Positions 54,502 to 64,000 of a DNA stretch of 64,000 nt are shown piece after piece. The position numbers were made by a program, and so were the translations under genes. Each line of letters opens with the position of its first letter. The first letter of the stretch is position 1. The DNA comes from Xenoacremonium recifei. Lineage: Eukaryota > Ascomycota > Sordariomycetes > Hypocreales > Nectriaceae. The notes under the pieces were generated by a model, which saw nothing but the letters and a program-made list of their open reading frames with translations, did not search any database and was not told where the DNA came from. The stretch is taken from contig WOFQ01000007.1 of NCBI GenBank assembly GCA_012184525.1, positions 744,001-808,000 on the forward strand, in the 5' to 3' direction.

Positions 54502-57074
54502 ATGTCCGGAACAAAGATGCAGCTGGAGGATTGTGCGTTTTGCTGGCGACGCTGCGCCGGAGGGGACTCGTTGCTGACACCATGGGCTTAGGGTTGGACG
54601 ACCTCTGCGTCCGCTTCATCATCAACCTCCCACAGGAAGACCTTTCCTCCGTCGCCCGAATATGCTTCCAAGTCGAAGAAGCCCAGTGGTTTTACGAGGA
54701 CTTCATCCGACCCCTCGACCCGACCCTTCCGTCCATGACCCTGCGAACGTTTTGTCTGCGCATCTTTCAGCACTGCCCACTGCTGGCCTCTTTCTCGGTG
54801 GAAAATCATACAAAGGCCTTTGAACAGTTTCTCGAGTACAAGACTCGAGTCCCGGTTCGCGGTGCCATCATGTTGAACGAAGCCATGGACTCTACGGTCC
54901 TGGTCAAGGGGTGGAAGAAAGGAGCCAACTGGAGTTTCCCGCGCGGGAAAATTAACAAAGACGAGGACGACTTGGACTGTGCTATACGAGAGGTCTACGA
55001 GGAGACGGGATTGGATTTGCGAGCCGCGGGGTTGGTGCCCACGGAGGCGAAACCGAAATACATTGAAATCTCGATGCGAGAGCAGCATATGAGGCTGTAT
55101 GTCTTTCGTGACGTCCCGATGGACACCAAATTCGAGCCCAAAACTCGAAAGGAAATCAGCAAGATCCAATGGTACAAGCTATCAGAGCTTCCTGCGTTTC
55201 GCAAAAAGAACGGCCAGAATCAGGAGGCCGAGTCGGTTCCGAACGCCAACAAGTTTTACATGGTGGCCCCCTTCCTAGTTCCCCTTAAACGCTGGGTCAT
55301 CCAGCAGATGAGGAGGACGGATGCGAAGCGAGCTGCCAGCGGGGCGCAGGCTCATCTGCATCCTCATACTGCGATCGACGAGGTTGTTACAGAAGATGAC
55401 ATGTGGACGCAGACTGATACCGGCATGGAGACTGCATCTCGGACACCTGCCATTGAGACGCTCGAGGGTGCCACCCAAGAACTTCAGCGCCTGTTGAAAG
55501 TCCAGCCTCCAACTCAAGGCCTGCAGCCGACACCAACCAAGGTCGACAAGGGAAGTGCGCTGCTTTCCATACTTCAGGCTAAGGCACCTTCTTCGAATGC
55601 AGCACCACCTATACTTGGACCTCAACTGCCTCAGACCCCTCTGGAACTTACTGTTGGAGATGCTCCTCAACCGCATACGCCTCATCACCACAACCACCAC
55701 CACGTTCCTACTGTCAACACCCAACAACCTCCGCCGTCGTTTCCTCTGTCACCTAACCAGCAAGCCGTCGCTTTCAACCAAGGACAGATGCAACCCGCGC
55801 AGATGCAAGCAGCGCAAATGTTCCACCAGCAGCAGTATGGGAACAATCAGGCCGCTCTGGCACACCCTCAACCCCTTCCTCCACAGGTTCAAAGATCCGT
55901 CTTCAACCGCAGCGCCTTCCAGGAGAACCAATATGCCGCTTTTCAAGGGCAGCTTCCCCAGCAGATGCCTCTTCCTCAGCAGGGCCCTGGTTATCCGGCG
56001 GGCATGCAGATGCCGCCCCCGGGAGCCATGCCTATGGGAAATATGGGACCAGGACCTCTGCCAGGGCCTATGCCAGGGCCTATGCCAGGACAGCCGCCGC
56101 TCAGCAATCAATCGATGGCTTTGCTTAATGCATTTAAAGGCGGCAGGGGTGTCCCTAACGCGACGCAAGAGAACGTTCGCCAGCCTCAGGCCCCCGTACC
56201 ATCGCAGAACTATCCGCCCTATAACCCCACCGGATTACCCCCTGGACAGCCACAGCAGCAAGCTAGCAACCCCCCTATGAACGTGAACCGCCCCCCGATG
56301 AGTCCCCAGGAACTCGCAGGCTCGAAGGTGGGACCGCCTGCGGACAACCATCGGTCTGCCTTGCTGGGAATGTTCCGCAAAGAGGCTCAGTCAACGGTGG
56401 GACAAAGCCAGTCTCCCGGGTCGGCCTTTGCCTCAGCAGCAAGCCCAGCGTCGTCTATCCAGGCACCTTCAGCGACGATAGTCGACGCCAATGCCATCCT
56501 CGGACTCGATATGCTATCTATCAAGCCTTCAGGTCACACAGCATCGGCATCTGTTTCAACGGCTCAGCCCGGCTATAACGCGCAACAGGTGCCACAACCT
56601 TCGAGCGTGTCTGGACCTACATCGCAACAACCCATTCGCATTCTTCAACGCGGCCAGGCAGATGTAGCTGCGACCATGGGAGGGCCGTCATCCGTTTCCT
56701 CTGGCATCTCGCCAAGCAGTTTCGCAGGCCAGCCGGCCCCAGGGCAAATGGCCAACCCACCGAACGCAGCCTCGTTCCCGGTTCCAGGAATTGCAAACCG
56801 AGGCCAGGAAACCGGAGGCGACCAAAAGCGACAGCTTCTATCTCTCTTTGGCAAGTCGCAGGCCGCTGCAGCAGGACTTGAGGCCGGTAAAGGCAAAGAA
56901 GTTGTGGTCGACGCCCCTAGGTCACGGATGGCGTCTCTGGCATCGGGCGCTGGCGATTTGATCCCTAACCCAGGTGCGGACTCCCGTCGCGGGAGCCAGA
57001 CGCCGATCTCGCCGGCAGAACGCAGCTTCTTGCTTGGATACCTGGAGTCGGTGACCAACAGCGCCACGCGGTGA
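54502..57074 (+). CDS. DCP2: mRNA-decapping enzyme Dcp2
   Basis: Two exons (54502-54532 and 54592-57074) give about 837 residues. The N-terminal regulatory domain (WLDDLCVRFIINLPQEDLSS, ARICFQVEEAQWFYEDFIRP) binds Dcp1. The Nudix catalytic domain follows (about residues 95-245) with a full Nudix box, FPRGKINKDEDDLDCAIREV then YEETG, and Box B residues in KFYMVAPFLVPLKRWV. The remaining about 590 residues are Gln/Pro/Met-rich and disordered, with short leucine-rich motifs such as SALLSILQ, MALLNAFK, SALLGMFR and QLLSLFGK, like those that bind Edc3 in other fungi. Dcp2 removes the m7G cap in cytoplasmic P bodies, committing mRNA to 5'-3' decay. A GTGCGT donor after ten codons joins MSGTKMQLED to WLDDL as in homologues. 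Confidence 0.96.
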
Positions 57075-57648
57075 GCTGGTCGGCGACTGCAGGTCTGGCT
57101 GTAGCTGACATTTTTGGACGATGTATACTAGACACTGTGCTGCATAGTTGGGAGCTACTTTGCTGGGAGGGGTTACTTTAATTGCATTTGTTTCCGTCAT
57201 GTTGCTATTTATTCCATCTTGTTGAGTGCTTGCGGTACGGTTTGCAGGGTCGGCCAGCGCCATCTGTCATCCGATATCCAATGCCAACCCTGTCTCTGCC
57301 GGTCTGGCCCCCCTTCAACAAATAGTGCGCCGCCCAGCCTCATCACGCCTGGCTGGCTGCATGAAGTGGCTTGTGATAGGCACATTCGAGCAGCATCTCG
57401 TTTCAGCTCAGGTGGTTAGTGAATGAGCAAGTGCACGTGAGGTCCTAGTCCTCGTCGGTGACGGTGACGGTTGGCAGTACCTACCCGTCCGTCCCATAAC
57501 GGTCGGTTGGCAGGTGCCTTCCCGTCCAGCACTGAGGTGCCGTCGAGGGACCTTGTTTGCCTTACTTTCCCTGCACTCGACAAATTCTGCAGCCCGTCTC
57601 AAATCCTAGACTTTGCATCTCCCATCTTCCCCTCCGCACGCCACCATC
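57075..57648. promoter_or_regulatory. Intergenic region upstream of the two-RRM gene
   Basis: This 574-bp gap lies between two plus-strand genes. A pyrimidine-rich tract precedes the start at 57649. No other feature is recognised. Confidence 0.45.
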
Positions 57649-59183
57649 ATGGCGTCTGTCAGGTAAGGCTCTGGTGTTTCCTCAGATGGTTCCGCCTGCA
57701 ATTGCTCTCTCGTGCTCAATGGTTCACAATGCTGACGTCTGCTGTCACCTCGCAGCACCCGATATGTACGTTCTCAGGCCCTTCCCTGCCATACTGCACC
57801 CTTCCATTTGCATGGGCTGACTGGCGTGGGGTACAAAAGGCGGCTGAGCAGCCGGGCACTGGTGCTCAAGAGTCTGATACCGTGTGCCTCCCGCAGCAGG
57901 AATACCAAGATTTGCTCAACATTGCTCGTCGATATGGTAGGCTTGTCCATGTCTTCTAGACCATACAAGGCGACTGACGAAAGCGACAGACAATCTGCGA
58001 CGCAACCTCCAGCGAGGCGGGGTTGGCGACGACGCTATCGAGGTAAGTCTTCAACAAGCCGACGCAATGTTCGTCGCTCTAATCTCTTGACAGCTTCTGA
58101 GTAATGACGACCCTGTCAATGGAGCCGGCCCTGTCGAGCGGGCGTCTCCGATGTACGATGCTCAGGCATTGAGCTCCCCCAACGCTTCTCTCGCAGGTAA
58201 AAGAAACATCGAGCCGAAGCCTGCGTCTCCATCGCCCCAGCATCAACGCCGGGTTACACTACAGACGAAAACGACTTGGGCTAACAGAGAAGACCGCAAG
58301 AAGGACTACGACGAACCATTGCTCAGCCCTCCTTCTTCGCCTGCCGAGATCCGGACTGAGGTCAGTGGCAGCACGGGCGCCAGTTGGGGTGCCTCCAGGA
58401 CGTCCAACTTTGCTCGCCCGCTGCTCCGCAACGCCAAGCGGTCCATCTTCATATGGAATCTTCATAGATCGACCACGTTGGCGGACGTTTTGGGTGCCAT
58501 ACGTGGAGGTCAAGTCTTGGAAGTAACCATGAGACATAGGCCGAGAGGCGCGTTTGTTTCGTTTGTGCACGAGGAAGATGCCCGAGCCTTCCACGATCAC
58601 GTACTTGAAAACAACCTTTGTATTGGGGGTAAGCTTGTACGTATAGACTTGAGTCACCTCTGTGATCAGGACGAACACTAACATAAGATCCAGGTTGATG
58701 TCGCTTGGGCAGACTATCACGTCGCACTCACCAGCAACAATATTCATCGAATCCGGACCGGCGCGACCCGCAACCTCGTCATTCGCTATTGTCCCCCGGG
58801 CTGCAACGAAGAAACGATCCGCCAGGACCTCGAGCACATCCACAACCTCGTCGTGATCGCAGTCAAGTTCGAGAATTCGGCATGGTATATTCAGACGAAC
58901 TCAATCCCGCTGGCCACCGTTGCGCAGACTTGTATGGCGAGCAGGCTGTACGTCTACACCTCCAGGACTTGATAGTGACTTGGGCTAACAGGAATTGAAT
59001 AGCTGTTACAAGGGCTGCCGATTCTCTTTTGTCGCGGATGAATGTGCTGAGCCCTTGCCTGAGGTGCTCAGGCAGAAGCGACTGGCAGCTTCTCCCGTTT
59101 CAAGACCTTTGAATCCCCTGGCGAATCGATTCCAGGTGTTGGATACAGATACGGAGGATTGGGACGATGACGATGACTATTGA
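57649..59183 (+). CDS. RNA-binding protein with two RRM-like domains
   Basis: Seven exons give about 379 residues; introns are 57663-57755, 57766-57851, 57937-57989, 58043-58093, 58637-58693 and 58948-59002. The first two exons carry only 14 and 10 coding bases, and the protein begins MASVSTRYPGTGAQES. A helical N-terminal stretch (YQDLLNIARRYDNLRRNLQR) and a disordered linker precede RRM-like domain 1 (RSIFIWNLHRSTTLADVLGA, RPRGAFVSFVHEEDARAFH) and domain 2 (RNLVIRYCPPGCNEETIRQD). The protein ends in a strongly acidic tail (DTDTEDWDDDDDY). It is likely a nuclear or cytoplasmic RNA-binding regulator; the exact family was not recognised. The core exons are secure, while the micro-exon 5' end is an inference from frame. 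Confidence 0.75.
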
Positions 59184-61110
59184 TCTACTAGTAGACCACC
59201 ATGAGACTCAACACTTGTTTTTTGGTCATCTGGATTTTTACGTCGGTGTTCTCACGAGACGGAAATGGAGGAGAAACAAGTTTGGCCAAAGAGTAGCGTC
59301 TTTACAGAGTACACCAATATGGATACAGCGGTTATGGCCCAAGCCTTGATCTGTAAGCTCGCGATGTGACGTGAGAGGCGGACGCCGTTCCTGAGCGGCT
59401 CGGGAACGCCTGAAGTTAATTCTGGTCTAGCTCAACGGAACCTTGGGGTTGAAGCTGTCTCACTGGGCTTGGAATTTAGACTAGTATCTGGCTATATGCA
59501 GATACTTCATGGAGTCGGTCAGGATCAAATAGTAAGAATAGTGCCAGGGTTTCTGGGATATAATGCATGTGTTAATGCCGCCTGAGTGGTCCACCGACTT
59601 TGAAGACAGGGCAGCGCATGCGGTACCATGTTGCATTGCCACTCGACAGCAGGCTTCGGGGGCACATTGCGGGCATTACTTTACTGCAGTGATCAGCTCG
59701 GAGGAATGTGGAATGTGCAACGCTCAGTATGATGCTGACCTTACACAGCCGCACTCTTGATAAAGTCTTCCCGATGATTCGAGCATTTCACGTGTCAAGG
59801 TCGGACGGGATGCTACCGTACCGAGCGGGAAGCTGGGCCGCTCTTAATCGAGGACACGTCGAGGTTTGGAGTTGCACAGCAGTCTCTCTCGTCGAGTGAT
59901 TGCTTTTTGATCTTCTGGTTGGTATGCATCAAATCAAAATACGGGGGAGTTTCTGCTAGTTGGTCTGTCTGGCAGGCCGCAGAAGCGGTCAGACACGAAC
60001 CAGGAAAAGCAACGATGGCGAATGAGCGACGCGGGACTGAGACAGGGTCAGACAGGGCTTGCTGGAGGACAATCAGTCAATCGTCGGGGGATTTGTGAGC
60101 TGTTTGTGCTCGTGTGGCCAACTCTCCGTTCAGTGGACAACAGCGGGCGGGCAAAAAAAAAAGATATTTTTAGAAGTCCGGCAGCCAGCAAACACGAGGT
60201 CAGGTGACCGGCCAGCATCACCTTGGCGACGGGCAAACTCTATTCATAGGGGACTTTGGGGGCCTTTCCGAGCGTGCTGGGCGGGCGCTGGCTGCTCCGT
60301 CTGGAGGCGGAAACTGGGAACCGAAGGCGCTATAGCGGGTTGTCTCAGCAGGCTCAGCGGGCTTGTTTAGTGGCCTCGGCCTGGGGGGGCTTCTCCGCTG
60401 GCGGGCTGCGCCTTATAGGGGGCTGCAAGCTGATGCAGTGATGATTTGAACACGACAGGACCGCCCGCCTTGCCCCGTCGGGCTTAGTGGCTGGTCAGCT
60501 GCGTCCCGACTGGGTCAAGCCTCACCCCCTGGCCGGACCTGACCCAATTCTCGGCTGGCGGCCAACACATGGATGGATGGATTGGATGGATGGTAAGAGG
60601 AGCAGCGGCAGAACCAGACAATTTTCTCCCGTCCGGCTGGCTGGGCTGGCCGCTGCTCCTTCCTCCTCCCTTCCCGTCCCGCCTACCTGACCTGCCTTTC
60701 GTCTCGTGTTGTTTTTGTCCTGTCCATTTGCTCGTCCCTCGCTCCTGCTGCGGCTCACGTTGCTGCTCCTCCTCGTTCGTTCACGACTCTCGTTTCGCTG
60801 CGAGTGCTTCTACCTTCGTTTTTCTTCTCTCTCCCCCGTCAGGACGACGCCTTTTGGATACCATCCCCGTAGACGACACTAGAGTCTCTTTACTGGGGCC
60901 AGCATTTCAAGGGAGCACCACCGAGAGATTCAATAGCTGTTCCGCCCTGCAGCATCCCGACGACAGCCTTTCCATCATTGCCCTCGACGTTCGAGCCATC
61001 GTTACCGGACTCTAGGGGTAGCGAACCAGCGCCCAGCTTTGTTGGTTGAGGCACTGTCGAGGCCTCGTTCTATCTCATCCCTCCGCCCTTCATCCGACCC
61101 TCTTATCAGA
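59184..61110. other. Long intergenic region
   Basis: This 1.9-kb stretch lies between two plus-strand genes. Short open frames carry no domain or consistent splice sites. The last about 400 bp are pyrimidine-rich, consistent with a leader for the gene at 61111. No gene is supported. Confidence 0.45.
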
Positions 61111-62054
61111 ATGCGTGCCTCCGGTTTGTTGGAACTGGCCGTGTGCCTTTCATCCCTTGCCCCCCTGACGGCGGCATCATGGCCTGGCTGGCTGCCTGAG
61201 AGAGACGCTCTAGTCGTTCGTGTCGATAAGTCTTGTATGCTGATGCACCGTCCGTAATTGAATTCCCATGACTGACTCGAGGAACAACAGCCGACAAGGC
61301 GAGCGCGGGAGCGACCGCTACCGATTCCTCCGCCGCGGCCACCAAGACGGACGGCTTGAACACGGCCACGACGGCAAACCTCAACACGGCCAAGGTCGAG
61401 ACCGGAACCGACACGGCCACGGGAACTGCCACGGGCACCGAGACACAGGAGACCGGCAAGAACAAGGGATCCAAGACGACCAGCAAGAAGAAGAGCAATA
61501 CCAAGGCGACTCACACAACCTATTCTGCCAATGACCCGGCTGGCGGCGTGTCTATGCAGACCCCCAACTCTGTTGCCCTCCCTACACCTCTGTACAAGAT
61601 TGGTGATTATGTCACGCTCGGCTGGAACTACACGTCGCTGCAGGGCACGCCCACGGCTATCGATATTCTTGTCAGCTGCTCCACGGCGACCGAGACCTGG
61701 ACTTTGACGTCTAACATGACTTTTGAGACGTCTGTCGAGTACGTCTGGGACACGGAGCAGCAGGCCACGGCTGTCGAGTCCCCGTTGCTCGTGGATATGT
61801 ACACGCTCATCATCAAGGACTCGGATGCTGGCATCACCGAGGTTGCCGACCCGGGCTACCTTGGCGCTTACACCCAATTCACCTTTGGAATGTACACCGG
61901 CCAGCCCTACACGCCGCTGTCCGAGTGGACCTGTGCCGGTTGTAACGCCGCGAATGCCCAGATGGAACGCCAGGCGCTAGGCATGCTCGTGGCCATGGGC
62001 CTCGTGACAGTGGCAAGCTTCACGTGGTTCGTGACCGGTCTGGGCCTGCAGTAA
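61111..62054 (+). CDS. Secreted or membrane-anchored protein, DUF7137-like
   Basis: Two exons (intron 61235-61290) give about 295 residues. The N-terminus is a signal peptide (LLELAVCLSSLAPLTAASWP). A Thr/Ala/Lys-rich low-complexity region (TATGTATGTETQ) likely carries O-glycans. A folded domain follows (about residues 125-255: LPTPLYKIGDYVTLGWNYTS, IDILVSCSTATETWTL, YTLIIKDSDAGITE), resembling the fungal DUF7137 domain. The C-terminus has one hydrophobic segment (ALGMLVAMGLVTVASFTWFV), placing the protein in the plasma membrane or cell wall with its domain outside. The GTATGC donor was preferred over an upstream GT because only it keeps the frame. Function is unknown. Confidence 0.8.
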
Positions 62055-62594
62055 TAATGCTCTACGATTCGATGCAGAGATTGTTCCGGAGTTAATTCGT
62101 CTTGATTTTACGCCTCGGCCCTGCGAAAGAGGGCCTGGCCAGGTTTGGGTTGGGCGAAGCATCAGTGGGGGCTCGTTTCTTGGAAATCATCATGCTGTTT
62201 TATCTATATCACGGGCGTTGGCTGAGATTGCTGTTACAAGGATGGTCGACAGGGTTTTGGGAGAAGGATAAAAGACAAAAACGCCGTCTTCTCGAACCTT
62301 TTTGGGGGGATTGGCTTATGACACGGTCGTCACATACAGTAGTACAATCATGTAATGATTCGATATACATATTAATTATGCTCAAATGCAAGCAGAGAGA
62401 TTATCTGGTATTCTCTGAAGCTGTCTTCTTCAATTACACAAGATATTCTAATGGTGCAAATCCTATGTCCAATGTGCCTCTTTGACTTATGACGCCTTAT
62501 CCTGAATCCCGAACCATAGTACTCCATGGCTGATTGATATCATACTCGTCGTAAGAGAACCTCAAACGAGATCCCCGTCTCGAGCAACGCCATT
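62055..62594. other. Convergent 3' intergenic region
   Basis: This 540-bp gap lies between two convergent stop codons. No gene is seen. Confidence 0.45.
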
Positions 62595-64000
62595 CTACAC
62601 CATCCGCAAAGTAAACCCAGCCCCGCGCTCCTCCCGCTCCCGCCCCTGAAAGATACCGCTAAAATCAACACTCCCCAACGCCCCCGGCTCACCGTCCCTA
62701 CCCGGCGCATGCGGCTCGTGACGTCTCCTGCGCGTCTCTTGGCCGGCCTTGCTCGGGAACGTGGGGAACATGCTCTCGGGCTTGGGCTTGGGGTCCTGCC
62801 GGAAGTATTCGTGGGCGAGCACGTCGGTGGCGGAGGGGCGGCGGTCGGGGTCCAGCGCGAGAAGGTCGCTGAGCAGGCCTGCGCCGGCGGTGGTGAGGTT
62901 CGGGAAGCGGGCGCGGATGAGCGAGCCGGCGGACGGGCTGGGGTTGCGGGGGAGTTTGAGCGCGCGGGCGTGTGGGAGGCGGCGGAAGCCCGGCCAGGAG
63001 GTCTCGGAGGGCAGGCCGCACAGCTCGAAGATCTTGGCGACCTGGTCGGCTTCGTTGCGGCCGGGGAGGAGCGGCTCGCGGGTGAGCAGCTCGGCGAAGA
63101 TGCACCCGACGCTCCAGAGATCGACGGCGGCGCCGTACTCGCGCGCGCCGAGGAGGAGTTCGGGCGCGCGGTACCACAGCGTGACGACGAGCTGGGTCAG
63201 GTTGCGCGGCGGGGGGTCGCCGACGTAGCGCGCCATGCCGAAGTCAGCGACCTTGAGGACGCCGCGGTTGTTGAGGAGGAGGTTGGAGGTCTTGAGGTCG
63301 CGGTGGAGGATGTGGTGGGCGTGGAGGTAGGCGATGCCGGACGCGAGTTGGAGGAGGAGGCGCTTGACTTCGGAGGCGAGGAAGGGCTCGGGCATGTCTT
63401 CGAGGATGCTCTTGAGATCGTGCTCGACGAATTCGAGGACGAGAAAGATGGAGCTGTGAGGGGGTGGTTAGTGTTGTCGTAGAGTAGAGTGGTGTGTTGG
63501 ATGCGATGCTCACTTGTCCACCCGCGATACGTCCTCTCCCACAACCACTTCCTCCATGGCCACGATGTTGCGGTACTTACAGTCCTTGAGGATCTGTATC
63601 TCGCGCAGGCCCGTCACCGGCAGGCCATTGCGATCACCAGGCTCGAGCTTCAGCCGCTTGAGAGCTACGATCTTGCCCGTGGCCCGCTCGGTCGCGCGCG
63701 CAACCCACCCATACGTGCCCTCCTCAATGTCATTCAATTTATCATAGTTCTCGACACTGCGAGACTTTGCCCAGCCGCCATGCTCGAACCGCAGGAGCTT
63801 CGCAGGCTTGCTGTCGGTCGTTGTCCCGTTGGTAGGTTCAGGCGTGAGACGCCGGCGTTTCGAGGGCCGGCCATCGTCGTCGTCTGAGTTTGCCTCGTCG
63901 GCGGCGGCGGCGGCGGCTGCTGCTTGGATCTGGGCTTGCTTTTCGGCCTCGAGCTTGCGCGCCTTCTCGGCCTTCTTGCGACGCTTCTCCTCCTTCTCGC
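62595..64000 (-). CDS. ppk23: PITSLRE-type cyclin-dependent kinase (CDK11/Ppk23-like), 3' part
   Basis: Two exons are visible (64000-63514 and 63453-62595; intron 63454-63513); the 5' end lies beyond the window. A charged Lys/Glu-rich N-terminal segment (EKRRKKAEKARKLEAEKQAQ) precedes a complete kinase domain: EEGTYGWVARATER, IVALKRLKL, the cyclin-binding helix PVTGLREIQIL, HRDLKTSNLLL, DFGMARYVGDPP and the T-loop TLWYRAPELLLGAREYG. The cyclin-binding helix takes the place of PSTAIRE and is a variant of PITSLRE, identifying the CDK11/CDK10 group; S. pombe Ppk23 is its PITSLRE-like kinase. These kinases act in transcription and splicing-linked events in the nucleus. The exon junction restores RVDNSIFLVLEFVEHDLK. 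A short Arg-rich tail follows the kinase domain. Confidence 0.92.

Noticed and set aside
55555..56280. 241-codon open frame overlapping dcp2 in another frame
   Set aside because: It is a shadow of the repetitive Pro/Gln coding region of the Dcp2 tail.
62709..63482. 257-codon plus-strand open frame opposite the PITSLRE kinase
   Set aside because: It is antisense to a complete kinase domain in GC-rich DNA; its Gly/Glu/Val-rich translation has no domain, so it is a shadow frame.

Overview
The window is nuclear chromosomal DNA from a filamentous ascomycete (Pezizomycotina), probably Eurotiomycetes-like, although no marker fixes genus. The grounds are short introns (about 40-97 bp) with GT-AG ends and CTAAC/CTGAC-type branch sites, loosely spaced monocistronic genes, and a gene set typical of the group: a YakA-type DYRK kinase, Zn2Cys6 regulator, NACHT/STAND protein, DUF4112 and DUF7137 families. 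Twenty-seven protein-coding genes are supported; two run off the window edges. No rRNA, tRNA, CRISPR array or intact transposon was seen.

Layout. Positions 1-14.4 kb carry conserved genes: a mitochondrial PPR protein, an ALY/REF-like RRM protein, the kinase YakA, a Pub1/TIA-1-type triple-RRM protein and a Med2-like Mediator subunit. Positions 14.4-34.6 kb form an accessory island. It holds (i) a small catabolic-looking cluster of an MFS sugar porter, a phytanoyl-CoA-dioxygenase-like enzyme and a Zn2Cys6 activator, whose promoters share a CGGCTATAGA element, and (ii) an immune-receptor-like block: a NACHT STAND protein, a convergent relative with a decayed P-loop, an unknown charged protein, an AAA+ ATPase and a kinase-like protein. 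From 34.6 to 64 kb conserved genes return: Opy1-like PH protein, APH-fold phosphotransferase, Ncs2/Ctu2, Oac1, Swd2, Srp9, Rnr2, a DUF4112 protein, Dcp2, an RRM protein, a secreted/membrane DUF7137-like protein and a PITSLRE-type kinase. Within this part a direct tandem duplication (about 1.6 and 2.2 kb units) created two C2H2 zinc-finger genes, one shortened.

How the genes relate. Several act in RNA metabolism (ALY-like, Pub1, Dcp2, two-RRM protein, Ncs2, Srp9) or transcription (Med2, Swd2, zinc fingers, PITSLRE kinase), but their clustering looks incidental. Likely functional linkage is confined to the sugar porter/dioxygenase/activator trio and, more speculatively, to the two related STAND-type genes, which share an N-terminal motif and an intron at the same place. 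All gene models are my own splice reconstructions from the sequence; reading frames were checked for continuity across every junction, but no transcript evidence was available.
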